DNA of 64,000 bases from Marimonas arenosa (GTDB taxonomy: Bacteria > Pseudomonadota > Alphaproteobacteria > Rhodobacterales > Rhodobacteraceae). The notes beneath the pieces are model-generated. The model was not told the origin of the DNA. It saw only the letters and a list, made by a program, of their open reading frames with translations, and searched no databases. A program made the translations under genes and the position numbers. Positions within the stretch are counted from its first letter, which is position 1. Each line of letters starts with the position of its first letter. This document shows, one piece after another, positions 55,151 to 64,000 of this stretch. Where the stretch lies: NCBI RefSeq assembly GCF_030848945.1, contig NZ_JANHAX010000005.1, positions 1 through 64,000 of the forward strand. Direction: 5' to 3'.

Positions 55151-56452
55151 CTATCCGGCCCGGTCGCGCGCCGCCTGGGCGCGTTCGCGACCATCGACCA
55201 CGAACCGCCACCACGGGCTGGCGAGATGCATGAACCACGGCCAGCCGCCGGCGTGATAGGGCCGGCTTTGCAGCGGCATCTCGGCAAAGACCGTCTCGCC
55301 CTCCGGATCGCCCAACGCCCGCAACGCGGCCTTGTGGCCCAGCCAGGGGCTCAACGCTACCCCGTTGCCGCAATAGCCATAGGCGAAATGCACGCCCTCG
55401 CGCTCACCGACATGCGGGGTACGGTCGAAGGTGAAGCCGACAAACCCCTGCCAGCTGTGGGTGATCCGCCAGGCCGCCGCCTCGGGCCAGATCTCGGCCA
55501 TGGTGGCCTGCAACCGTTTCGCCGCTGCCTGCGGCGATATCGGCACCAGCGCCGCCCGCCCGCCGAACAGGATGCGCCGGCCGTCGGGCGATGGCCGGAA
55601 ATAGGAATGCCGCGCCCTTGTCTCGACCATCATCCGCCCGCCGGGCGCCAGCCGGTCGATCACGCCGGGGGCCAGCTCCTCGGTGGCGATGATGAAAGAC
55701 GGGATGCGAAAGATCCGTCGCGCCAGCCAGCGATGCGCACCGCCGGTATAGGCATTGCCGGCCCAGACCACGCGGCGGGCAAAGCATTCGCCCCGCTCGG
55801 TTTCCAGCCGGAAACCTGCGCCCGCCGGCGTCAGGCTCTGCACCGCACAATCGGCACAGATCTCCACCCCGGCCTCCCGGGCGCGCGCCAGCATGGCGTC
55901 ATGCGCCAGCCGCGGCTGCACCGCGCCGTGATTGGGAAAGAAGATACCGCCGAAATACCGCCCGGTTTTGATATGCGCCTGCATCTCGCCCGGCCTCAGC
56001 ACATCGATCCCCTGCGGGTGAAGCCCGTTCAACAGATCGGCCTGCCGGACCAGCTTGTCCATCTGCGCCCTGGTATAGGCCAGCATCACCCGGCCGGTAT
56101 GCTGATAGACTCCCGCGGTCTCGTGCATGGCGCGGGTGTGTTCGAACCCCTCGCAGCCCTCGCGCACCAGCCTTGCTGCGAAACCGCGGCCGTAGCGCTC
56201 CAGCTCTTGTGCCAATTCCGGCCGGTGCGGCGCGCCGATCATGCCGCCGTTGCGGGTGCTCGCTCCCTGCCCCGGCTGGCCAGCGTCGAACACCGCCACC
56301 CGCGCGCCCTTTTCCACCGCCGCCAGAGCCGCCCCCAGCCCGGTGAAGCCGCCGCCCACCACCGCCAGATCGACCCGGCCGGGCACTCGTTCGCACGGCG
56401 CCGGCAAGGCCTTGCCGTCTTCCCACCAATAGGGTGTCGTGATCAGCCGCAT
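55151..56452 (-). CDS. FAD-dependent amine oxidase-type oxidoreductase
   Basis: This 433-aa protein has the dinucleotide-binding motif DLAVVGGGFTGLGAALAAVEKG (about 28-49) followed by GASTRNGGMIG, similar to the polyamine oxidase at 14687 but with a different C-terminus (FAYGYCGNGVALSPWLGHKA). It belongs to the DAO family. The substrate is unknown; the convergent MFS transporter may supply it. Upstream lies the divergent eno region. Confidence 0.85.
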   Translation of the reverse strand: MRLITTPYWWEDGKALPAPCERVPGRVDLAVVGGGFTGLGAALAAVEKGARVAVFDAGQPGQGASTRNGGMIGAPHRPELAQELERYGRGFAARLVREGCEGFEHTRAMHETAGVYQHTGRVMLAYTRAQMDKLVRQADLLNGLHPQGIDVLRPGEMQAHIKTGRYFGGIFFPNHGAVQPRLAHDAMLARAREAGVEICADCAVQSLTPAGAGFRLETERGECFARRVVWAGNAYTGGAHRWLARRIFRIPSFIIATEELAPGVIDRLAPGGRMMVETRARHSYFRPSPDGRRILFGGRAALVPISPQAAAKRLQATMAEIWPEAAAWRITHSWQGFVGFTFDRTPHVGEREGVHFAYGYCGNGVALSPWLGHKAALRALGDPEGETVFAEMPLQSRPYHAGGWPWFMHLASPWWRFVVDGRERAQAARDRAG

Positions 56453-56639
56453 CGCACTGGTTCCTCCGGCCCTTCGCGGCCAACCTAGCGCCGCGGTGTG
56501 GAAAGCTGAACCATTTTCCGGTTCTGACCCGAAGGCGACATTGGCCGGTAATCAGTGCCAGCCGCACGAGAGCGTTGACGTCCCTAGAGGTCAGCAATCC
56601 GTTCTTCAGCCCTCAATGCCTTCACGATGAACAAAGCTG

Positions 56640-58054
<1,415 letters not shown>

Positions 58055-58062
58055 GCAAGGAT

Positions 58063-58088
58063 GGGGGCCGCAAGGCCCCTTTTCTTTT
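58063..58088 (+). terminator. Rho-independent terminator after eno
   Basis: GGGGCC (58064-58069), GNRA-type loop GCAA, GGCCCC (58074-58079) and then TTTTCTTTTC. It lies nine bases after the eno stop codon. Confidence 0.85.
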
Positions 58089-58101
58089 CCCGAGCTTCAA
58101 T

Positions 58102-58706
58102 TTGTTCCGCTATACCCTGCGCGACCCGCGCCCGTTCAAACAGGAAAGCCCCTACACCTTCTTTCTGTCCAAGCCCGAGGAAATTGCCGAGATCGCCCGT
58201 GGCCAAATGGTCAAGCTGATCTTCGTCGCCGATCCGCCCTCTGATCAAGACGGCGCAGAACGCATGTGAGTTCAGATAACAAAGCGCGACGACGACAGTT
58301 ACACCGGCTCCCTCGACAACGACCCGGCGGACAGTCCAGCGTGCAGGCCGGAGACGAGATCCAGTTCAACGCCCACCACATCATCGGCGTGATTTGGGAG
58401 GACCCGAATCAAAAGGCTCGTTTCGAAACCGATTTCGTTAGCTGGTTTGCGCGTTGCTATGTCGATGCCGAGGTGCTCGAAGGCACCGCAACGGCGCAAT
58501 ACCTTTACCGCGAAATGCCCGAGCACGACTCAGAAGACGAGCACCCCGACACCGGCTGGCGCCTGCGCGTCGATGTCGCGCAACTCACTGATGAACAATA
58601 CGAAAACCCGCCCGCGGATTACCTGGCCATCAGCACCGCCCTCAACCGTGACGACAGCTATATCGATCTGCTTGGCGCCCCCGTCGGCAGCGCCTTTTTC
58701 GGTTAA
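58102..58706 (+). pseudogene. DUF2314/DUF2185-like gene broken by a stop codon and a frameshift
   Basis: The first frame starts at a TTG (58102) and reads FRYTLRDPRPFKQESPYTFF. It stops at TGA 58267-58269 exactly where the family has Trp (ERM-W-V). Beyond the stop, the same frame continues with VQITKRDDDSYTGSLDNDP, then near 58338 a one-base loss shifts it to the frame VQAGDEIQFNAHHIIGVIWEDP, which runs to 58706 and ends DDSYIDLLGAPVGSAFFG. That ending resembles DUF2185 (Imm33-type immunity proteins), and the middle resembles DUF2314. The GTG at 58266 would give a protein with a nonsense N-terminus. Both lesions need resequencing. Confidence 0.7.
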
Positions 58707-58815
58707 AGCGGGTCCGACGACTTTCGTCCAACTGATTTTCCGGCGTTAACTTGACCCATCACCAACCCCAGCTTGCGTTGCCAATCTGTCTCCCCGAACC
58801 TCTTCCTCTTTCTTC

Positions 58816-58848
58816 AAATATCCCGGGGGTATGGGGGCTGGCCCCCAT
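58816..58848. repeat. REP-like hairpin unit
   Basis: AAATATCCCGGGGG is followed by ATGGGGGC/GCCCCCAT (58831-58848, TG loop) and then, as in the 41.6-kb copy, by CTGCCCTG and a TCA-containing stretch. Thirty-three bases align with few differences. Confidence 0.65.
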
Positions 58849-58891
58849 TCCTGCCCTGTTCACAATCAACGACACCGGCTAATTTGTTCCC

Positions 58892-59563
58892 ATGACCTTG
58901 GCCCTGATTTTCGATGTCTTCGGCACCTGCGTTGATTGGCGCACCTCCGTCGCCCGTGACGTGGCGGCGGCGCTCCCGCATGTGGATGCCATCCAATTCG
59001 CGATGGACTGGCGCGCCGAATACGACCCCGCCATGAAGCGCATCCGCGACGGCGGCCGCGGCTATGTACCGCTTGACGATCTACATCTCGAAAACCTCCA
59101 TCGGGTCGCGGCGCGCCACGGCGTCACCGCGCCCGACAGCCTCAACACCGCATGGGAAAGGCTCGATCCCTGGGCGGATGTGGTCCCCGGCCTGACCCAC
59201 CTGCGCAAGACCCACATCATTGCGCCGTGCTCCAATGGCTCCATCGCCCTGATGACCCGGCTGGCGCGCTATGCCCAGCTGCCATGGGATTGCATCCTCG
59301 GCGCCGACCTGGCCCGCGACTACAAACCCAACCCGGCAGTCTATCTCGCCTCCTGCGCCGCCCTGCGGCTTGATCCCGGCGAGGTGATGATGGTCGCCGC
59401 CCATAACGGCGATCTCTTCGCCGCGCGCGACGCGGGCCTGTACACCGCCTTCGTCCCGCGCCCGACCGAATACGGGCCGGATCAGGCCACCGATCTTGCG
59501 CCCGAGGCCGACTGGACCGTTGTCGCCCGCGATTTCACCGATCTCGCCCGGCAGATGGCGTAG
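58892..59563 (+). CDS. Haloacid dehalogenase type II (HAD superfamily)
   Basis: This 223-aa protein has the nucleophile Asp in LIFDVFGTCVDWR (D8), the conserved Arg/Ser in CSNGSIALM (about residues 113-121), Lys in ARDYKPNPAVY (about 143-153) and the acidic motif VAAHNGDLFAARDAG (about 168-182). Such enzymes hydrolyse 2-haloacids with inversion, and many relatives are phosphatases of unknown substrate. Marine bacteria meet haloacids often, which makes the call plausible. Confidence 0.85.
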   Translation: MTLALIFDVFGTCVDWRTSVARDVAAALPHVDAIQFAMDWRAEYDPAMKRIRDGGRGYVPLDDLHLENLHRVAARHGVTAPDSLNTAWERLDPWADVVPGLTHLRKTHIIAPCSNGSIALMTRLARYAQLPWDCILGADLARDYKPNPAVYLASCAALRLDPGEVMMVAAHNGDLFAARDAGLYTAFVPRPTEYGPDQATDLAPEADWTVVARDFTDLARQMA

Positions 59564-59582
59564 GGCGGGGTTTCACCCCGCC
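59564..59582. terminator. Hairpin between convergent HAD and FAD genes
   Basis: GGCGGGG (59564-59570), loop TTTCA, CCCCGCC (59576-59582). It overlaps the stop of the minus-strand gene. No T run follows, so it is only a weak terminator candidate. Confidence 0.45.
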
Positions 59583-60646
59583 TCCCCTTGCCCGAACCGT
59601 TCCAACCTCCACCGCGCAAGGCCCTTTACGTCGTCGCCCATCACGCACCCGGCGATCATTTCCCCCGCCAACGCCCCCAGCGTGGCGCCGGAATGCATCA
59701 CCGCAAGGTACAGCCCCTCCGGTCCGGCAGGTCCCATGACCGGCCGTCCGTCGCCCGGCACCGGGCGCTGCGCCAGCACCACCTCGGCCCAGTCGAGCGG
59801 GATCCCCGGCAGCATGCGCCGGATCCGTGACAGCGCCTGGTCGGCCAGCGCGTCGGGCCGGTCGACCACGGTCTCGGTCTCGTCGCATTGGTGGCTGGCC
59901 GATGTTGGCGCCCAGATCTGCCCCGCGTTGTCCTGCCGGAGCTCTTGCCGCGGGCTGGAGAGGATGTGTCGGACCACCGGCGCCACCGGCCGCGTCCGGA
60001 GCAGCAGCCCGGGCCGGCTCAGCATCGGCAACGTCACCCCGAACGGCGTCACCAGCCCAGGTGCACCGATGCCGGCCGCGACCACCACCGCGTCGGCCGG
60101 GATGCGGCCCGCCTCCAGCGCAACGCCGGTCACACGTCCGGCGGTCTCCTCGATGCGCCGCACCGCGACCCCGGCGATCACCCGCACACCGGCTTTGGCC
60201 AACAGCGCCCGCACCGCCCGACCGAGGTCGACCGCGCCTTCGTCAGCAAATCGAAGTGCCTGCTCGGGGGGATCGGCAACCCCTGGCTCGAGCGTTCGAA
60301 ACCCCTCTTTCGACACGATTTCAACTGGATAACCGAGAGCCTTCAAGTCATCTTGGAAGCTCTCAAGCGCCGTCCCCTGCGCCTCCCACCACAGGCAGCC
60401 CGGCCATTCCACCACGCCCTCGGGCAGCTCCGACGCGAGCCGCCGCCAAGCACCCATCGCAGCCAGCCGCAGGCGGAAATGATCGCTGTCGAGGTGGAAA
60501 CTGGCGTTGATCCAGCCGAACCCGCGGCCGCTGGCCGCGCCCGCCACCGGCCCGGCCTCGACCACCGTCGCCCGCACGCCGCGGCGGGACAGATGCCAGG
60601 CCACGCTCGCTCCGATGATCCCCGCCCCGATGATCACAACCCGCAT
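59573..60646 (-). CDS. FAD-dependent oxidoreductase (DadA/glycine oxidase type)
   Basis: This 357-aa protein begins MRVVIIGAGIIGASVAWHLSRRG (Rossmann GxGxxG at 7-12) and has the C-terminal block GLYLAVMHSGATLGALAGEMI of DAO-family enzymes. These oxidise D-amino acids, glycine or sarcosine-like amines; the substrate is unknown. It is convergent with the HAD gene and divergent from the cupin gene with 41 bases between. Confidence 0.85.
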   Translation of the reverse strand: MRVVIIGAGIIGASVAWHLSRRGVRATVVEAGPVAGAASGRGFGWINASFHLDSDHFRLRLAAMGAWRRLASELPEGVVEWPGCLWWEAQGTALESFQDDLKALGYPVEIVSKEGFRTLEPGVADPPEQALRFADEGAVDLGRAVRALLAKAGVRVIAGVAVRRIEETAGRVTGVALEAGRIPADAVVVAAGIGAPGLVTPFGVTLPMLSRPGLLLRTRPVAPVVRHILSSPRQELRQDNAGQIWAPTSASHQCDETETVVDRPDALADQALSRIRRMLPGIPLDWAEVVLAQRPVPGDGRPVMGPAGPEGLYLAVMHSGATLGALAGEMIAGCVMGDDVKGLARWRLERFGQGEAG

Positions 60647-60687
60647 GATCCTTGCCCCTTGCCCGGCCGCGCCTTACGCTCGGAACC

Positions 60688-61113
60688 ATGACCGAGGCCG
60701 ACCGCATCATCAAGCAGTTGAACCTTGCCCGACACCCCGAGGGCGGTCACTACCGGCAAACCTGGGTGGCCGACGGGCCCGGCCGCCCCGCGGGCACCTG
60801 CATCTATTTCCTGCTGAAAGCCGGCGAGGCCAGCCATTGGCACCGGGTCGACGCCGCCGAGATCTGGCATTTCTACGCTGGCAACCCACTCATTCTTTCC
60901 ATTTCGGAAACAGAAACAGGCCCGCGCCGCGACTTGGTGCTTGGACCCGACCTCGCCGCGAGCCAGGCGCCACAGCGGATCGTGCCGCCCGGCGCCTGGC
61001 AAAAGGCCGAAACAACAGGGGCTTACACGCTTGTCGGCTGCACCGTCAGCCCCGGCTTCATGTTCGAGCATTTCACCCTCGCCGCGCCCGGCTTCGACAT
61101 CCCGATTACCTGA
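60688..61113 (+). CDS. DUF985 (cupin_5) protein
   Basis: This 141-aa cupin-fold protein has the family markers LARHPEGGHYRQTWV (about 13-27), TCIYFLLKAGEASHWHRVDAAEIWHFYAG (about 37-65, metal-type His pair) and GCTVSPGFMFEHFTLA (about 117-132). DUF985 proteins are small cupins of unknown catalytic role, some being linked to sugar metabolism. The start at 60688 is supported by the family N-terminus MTEADRIIKQLNL. Confidence 0.88.
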   Translation: MTEADRIIKQLNLARHPEGGHYRQTWVADGPGRPAGTCIYFLLKAGEASHWHRVDAAEIWHFYAGNPLILSISETETGPRRDLVLGPDLAASQAPQRIVPPGAWQKAETTGAYTLVGCTVSPGFMFEHFTLAAPGFDIPIT

Positions 61114-61290
61114 ACGCCCGACCCGCCCCAGCCTGGCGGTAAAACAGCTCTCCCCGCGGACCGCCCGCCTCCAAGTTCACCGGAATGGGCCAGCGGGCAT
61201 TCTGACCGCTCAATTTTTCTTTGATTGAAGGACCAAGACGAGGTTTCAAACCAACGCCCTCATGCTCGCACCTCAACAAAGAAACAGTAA

Positions 61291-61781
61291 GTGAAATTTC
61301 TCAATACCAGGGCCTTTGCGATCTGCCTGGCAGCGGGCTTTGGCCTTGCGGGTTCAGGCTGTGGCGTTCCCAGCTATATTAACACCGAAGATGAGGGCCC
61401 ACGGCTCGAGGGCAACGCGGCCATCACCCGGACCGTCGCGGGGCATGTCCTCGAAAATGGTAATGGCGGCGGAAACTATTTCCCTCCTGATGGCACCGTT
61501 TACTTCGTTGAACCGGTATCGACCAGGTCGGCCGCGGCCGCTGGTTCGTCTCCGGTGACGGCCTTAGGTGGTACCAGGTCGATCAAAGCGGGGCCGATAT
61601 CGAACATGGCAAGGTCACGCGGTTCAAGCCGATGAACATGTGCGGCTGGTTTCATCCCCGGCCCGACGGAAGTTTTGTGGTCGACACAATGGGCGGAGGC
61701 AACTTGGCCACCGGAAAACCGGTCAAAGGTTTTCCACTGAAAAATCGGTTCGACAAGCTGCGCAGGTTCTCCGGGATCTGA
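61291..61781 (+). pseudogene. Frameshifted gene for an exported protein
   Basis: A GTG start, directly after an in-frame TAA, opens an exported protein (KFLNTRAFAICLAAGFGLAG signal, then CGVPSYINTEDEGPR). Near 61510 the coding frame moves back by one base. The ORF-1 reading becomes Ala/Ser nonsense, while the other frame continues sensibly as TGIDQVGRGRWFVSGDGLRW and later VTRFKPMNMCGWFHPRPDGS up to TGA 61779-61781. About 164 aa were probably intended. The lipobox is imperfect. Either the gene is broken or the base was lost in the assembly. Confidence 0.65.
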
Positions 61782-61801
61782 CCGAACCTCGCCTTGGTCG
61801 C

Positions 61802-62983
61802 TCAATCCCCCCGCGTCACGTCATGGGTGTAAAGCCAGTCGAACTGGCGCAGCATCTTTTCCGGGAACATCTTTGCCCCCAGCCGCATCACGCTGTGGGC
61901 GGCTAACCGAAGCGGCGGGAATTTCAGGTGGTATTTCCAGGCATTGTCGGTGGCGGTGTTGACCACCCGGGTGGCCCGCTTGATCCGCCGCTCCTGATAA
62001 AGCGCCAGTCCCACCGCGATGCTCTCGGCGCCCGACAGCGACGCCGCCAGCACCCAGGCGTCCTCCATCGCCATCGCCGCGCCCTGCGCCATGAAGGGCA
62101 GCGTCGGATGCGCCGCATCGCCCAGGATCGCGACGGCCCTGCCATGCCAGTGCGGCGCCACCTCGTGGCGGAACAGACCCCACAGGAAGACATCCTCGAC
62201 CCGGCTCAGCATCTCCTGCACCCGGGGCGCGAAATCGGCGAAGGCGCGGCGCAGGTTCTCCGGGTCGTCGCGCCGGTTCCAGCCCTCCTCGGTCCAGCCG
62301 CGCCGCTCCTGCACCGCCACCAGGTTGACCAGCTCGCCGCCGCGGACCGGATAGCAGACCAGGTGCCGCCCCGGCCCCATATGCACCATCGCCTGCGGCC
62401 CGCGGCCCATCGTGTTGGGAATCACCGCTCGCCAGGCAACCTGGCCGGTGAAAAACGGTGTCTCCGGCCCGTTCAGCACCGGTCGTACCATCGAATGCAG
62501 CCCGTCGGCGCCGACGATCAGGTCGGCCCGGCGCTCGCCGCCATCCTCGAGCCACACCACCGGGCCATCACCGGAATCGTCCTCGATCCGATCGACCCTG
62601 GCCCCCAACTCTACTTCGACCCCGGCTTCACGCGCGCCCTCCTCCAGCACCCAGATCAGGTCGGCCCGGTGCATGAAGTAGTATCGCTCATCCTTAAGCA
62701 GTCCGAGATCGAGCCGTACGACATCGCGGCCCCTGTAATCCACCAGTCGCACCTCGCGCGCCTGCACAGCACCGGCACCCTCGAGCCTGTCATCCAGACC
62801 CAGCCCGCGCAGCACCGCCACCGCGTTGGGGCTCAGCTGCAGCCCGGCGCCCACCTCGGTGATTTCCGGCGCCTGCTCCAGAACCGTGACATGCGCGCCC
62901 CGCAGCGCCAGCGCCCGCGCCGCGCACAAGCCCCCGATTCCGGCCCCGATCACCGTGGCCCGCAGTCCCGTCAACATTCCCAT
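61802..62983 (-). CDS. FAD-dependent monooxygenase (salicylate hydroxylase type)
   Basis: This 393-aa flavoprotein has the GxGxxG motif in ATVIGAGIGGLCAARAL (about 9-25), the DG motif in LIVGADGLHSMVR (about 155-167) and the GD motif with ILGDAAHPTLPFMAQGAAMAMEDAW (about 287-311). These are features of aromatic-ring hydroxylases using NAD(P)H. Substrate candidates are salicylate or 3-hydroxybenzoate, but no aromatic pathway genes are adjacent. AAGG lies before the ATG. Confidence 0.87.
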   Translation of the reverse strand: MGMLTGLRATVIGAGIGGLCAARALALRGAHVTVLEQAPEITEVGAGLQLSPNAVAVLRGLGLDDRLEGAGAVQAREVRLVDYRGRDVVRLDLGLLKDERYYFMHRADLIWVLEEGAREAGVEVELGARVDRIEDDSGDGPVVWLEDGGERRADLIVGADGLHSMVRPVLNGPETPFFTGQVAWRAVIPNTMGRGPQAMVHMGPGRHLVCYPVRGGELVNLVAVQERRGWTEEGWNRRDDPENLRRAFADFAPRVQEMLSRVEDVFLWGLFRHEVAPHWHGRAVAILGDAAHPTLPFMAQGAAMAMEDAWVLAASLSGAESIAVGLALYQERRIKRATRVVNTATDNAWKYHLKFPPLRLAAHSVMRLGAKMFPEKMLRQFDWLYTHDVTRGD

Positions 62984-63056
62984 GGGACGACCTTAGCGAT
63001 GAAAAACGCCGGAGCGAAAGCCCCGGCGTTCAGGAAATCCGTCATAGGCGACGCGC

Positions 63057-63479
63057 TCAATCGTCCCGATGCACCTTCTCGCGGCGCTCGTGCTGTTCCT
63101 GCGCCTCAAGGCTCATCGTCGCGATCGGCCGCGCATCCAGCCGCTTGAGGCTGATCGGCTCGCCGGTCACTTCGCAGTACCCGTATTCGCCCTCGTCGAT
63201 GCGACGCAGCGCGCTGTCGATCTTGGCGACCAGCTTGCGCTGGCGGTCGCGGGTCCGAAGTTCCAGCGCCCGGTCGGTCTCTTCGCTGGCGCGGTCCGCG
63301 ATGTCGGGAATGTTGCGGGTGCTGTCCTTCATCCCCTCGATGGTATCGCGGCTGTCGTCCAGAAGTTCTGTCCTCCAGGTCAACAGCTTGCGGCGGAAAT
63401 ATTCGAGCTGGCGCTCGTTCATGAAAGGTTCGTCCTCGGCAGGACGATAATCGTCTGGCAGAAACGTCTCTGCTTTCAT
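63057..63479 (-). CDS. dksA: RNA polymerase-binding transcription factor DksA
   Basis: DksA binds the secondary channel of RNA polymerase and works with ppGpp. The 140-aa protein starts MKAETFLPDDYRPAEDEPFMNERQLEYF, followed by a coiled coil and the C-terminal region GEYGYCEVTGEPISLKRLDARPIA. Only one of the four zinc-ligand Cys is present, as in the alphaproteobacterial type. GGGAG precedes the ATG; an in-frame ATG at 63512 also has a ribosome binding site and is an alternative. Confidence 0.92.
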   Translation of the reverse strand: MKAETFLPDDYRPAEDEPFMNERQLEYFRRKLLTWRTELLDDSRDTIEGMKDSTRNIPDIADRASEETDRALELRTRDRQRKLVAKIDSALRRIDEGEYGYCEVTGEPISLKRLDARPIATMSLEAQEQHERREKVHRDD

Positions 63480-63749
63480 GTCTGCTCCCAAATCTTCGCC
63501 AAGTTTGGTCATTGGCTCCCCTTCTCTTGCGCGCCTCTTACTCGCCTCCAGAAGGATTGTCACTACCCGAAAGCACGTTTGTGATGCCTTCCGAACGCCC
63601 TGCCCGGACAAGCCCCCCTGGGGCGCCCATCAAATGTGCGGTATCAGCCGATTGCGGTCATTTAATGTCTCGATTAGGGTGCAGCCGAGCCCGGGTCGGG
63701 CCGGTCTCGGGCCGGCCGGGGCCTGCAGACAGACGGGGACGCGCAGAAC

Positions 63750-64000
63750 ATGAAATTTGAAGGTACCGACGCTTATGTCGCCACCGACGACCTTAAGGTC
63801 GCAGTCAACGCCGCGGTGACGCTGGAACGGCCTTTGCTGGTCAAGGGCGAACCCGGCACCGGTAAGACCGAATTGGCGCGCCAGGTTTCCGAGGCCCTCG
63901 GCCTGCGGATGATCGAGTGGAACATCAAATCCACCACCAAGGCGCAGCAGGGCCTTTATGAATACGACGCCGTCAGCCGCCTGCGCGACAGCCAGCTCGG
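63750..64000 (+). CDS. MoxR-family AAA+ ATPase, 3'-truncated
   Basis: The first 83 codons start MKFEGTDAYVATDDLKVAVN and contain Walker A VKGEPGTGKTELARQ (about 32-46). MoxR ATPases are chaperones that insert metals or activate enzymes, often with a VWA-domain protein. The Walker B and sensor motifs lie outside the window. dksA is divergent with 270 bases between. Confidence 0.85.
   Translation, partial: MKFEGTDAYVATDDLKVAVNAAVTLERPLLVKGEPGTGKTELARQVSEALGLRMIEWNIKSTTKAQQGLYEYDAVSRLRDSQL

Noticed and set aside
58266..58706. Translation of the GTG-started frame as an intact hypothetical gene, or TGA as selenocysteine
   Set aside because: The first 24 residues of that frame are low-complexity nonsense while the alternate frame is well conserved, and no selenocysteine insertion hairpin was seen after the TGA. 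A broken gene is simpler.

Overview
The window looks like a chromosomal segment of a marine alphaproteobacterium of the Rhodobacteraceae (Roseobacter group). The evidence is the very high G+C at third codon positions, the gene orders holC-pepA<>lptF-lptG-lptD-surA-pdxA-rsmA and DUF4167-prmC-prfA, an alphaproteobacterial-type DksA with a single cysteine in its zinc-finger region, and many protein types common in that group (DUF1499, DUF985, DUF3365, TIGR02281 protease, SelO, MarC). No phage, integrase, insertion sequence, CRISPR array or rRNA operon was seen. Most of the window is core genome, with a few accessory patches.

Layout. 0-5 kb: 3' end of pyruvate dehydrogenase E2, a DUF3365 haem protein, a glycosyltransferase divergent from a sulfotransferase-like protein, and two identical tRNA-Asp(GTC) genes. 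5-11 kb: small proteins, ndk, a Bcr/CflA efflux pump divergent from an ABC-F ATPase, MarC and a retroviral-type aspartic protease. 11.2-16 kb: a tight operon of two glutamine synthetase-like ligases, a class I amidotransferase and an FAD oxidase, fitting a gamma-glutamyl polyamine route. 16-26 kb: holC, pepA and the outer-membrane/LPS operon lptF-lptG-lptD-surA-pdxA-rsmA. 26-36.5 kb: prmC-prfA, agmatinase, a 421-aa unknown with a possible pore-forming N-terminus, an SDR, two tandem M20 amidohydrolases and mazG. 36.5-45 kb: iron-type binding protein, a second glycosyltransferase with an FkbM methyltransferase, nucleoside hydrolase, a decayed GrpB gene, GNAT, selO and membrane proteins. 45-53 kb: a CPA1 antiporter, PhzF, DEAD helicase, Fur-family regulator, an A+T-richer patch of small genes, a DMT exporter with OsmC. 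53-64 kb: MFS, three FAD enzymes, eno with an operator array, HAD dehalogenase, two frameshifted genes, dksA and the start of a MoxR ATPase.

How genes work together. Agmatinase (about 30 kb) makes putrescine, and the 11-16 kb operon could degrade it through gamma-glutamyl intermediates. Both loci, and the amidotransferase inside the operon, carry the same 11-base palindrome TTTGATCAAAT 10-30 bases before the start codon, which suggests one repressor controls the set. The lpt/surA genes act together in outer membrane assembly. prfA and prmC are a release factor and its methylase. eno carries three spaced TTAGCGCTAA-like sites, which suggests control by a LacI-type regulator of central carbon metabolism.

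The most notable observations are the shared polyamine operator, the unknown protein at 30.5-31.8 kb, the eno operator array, two genes broken by frameshifts (58.1 and 61.3 kb), a family of REP-like GC-rich hairpins, and paired glycosyltransferase loci with different partner enzymes. Family assignments come from motifs read by eye; no database search was run.
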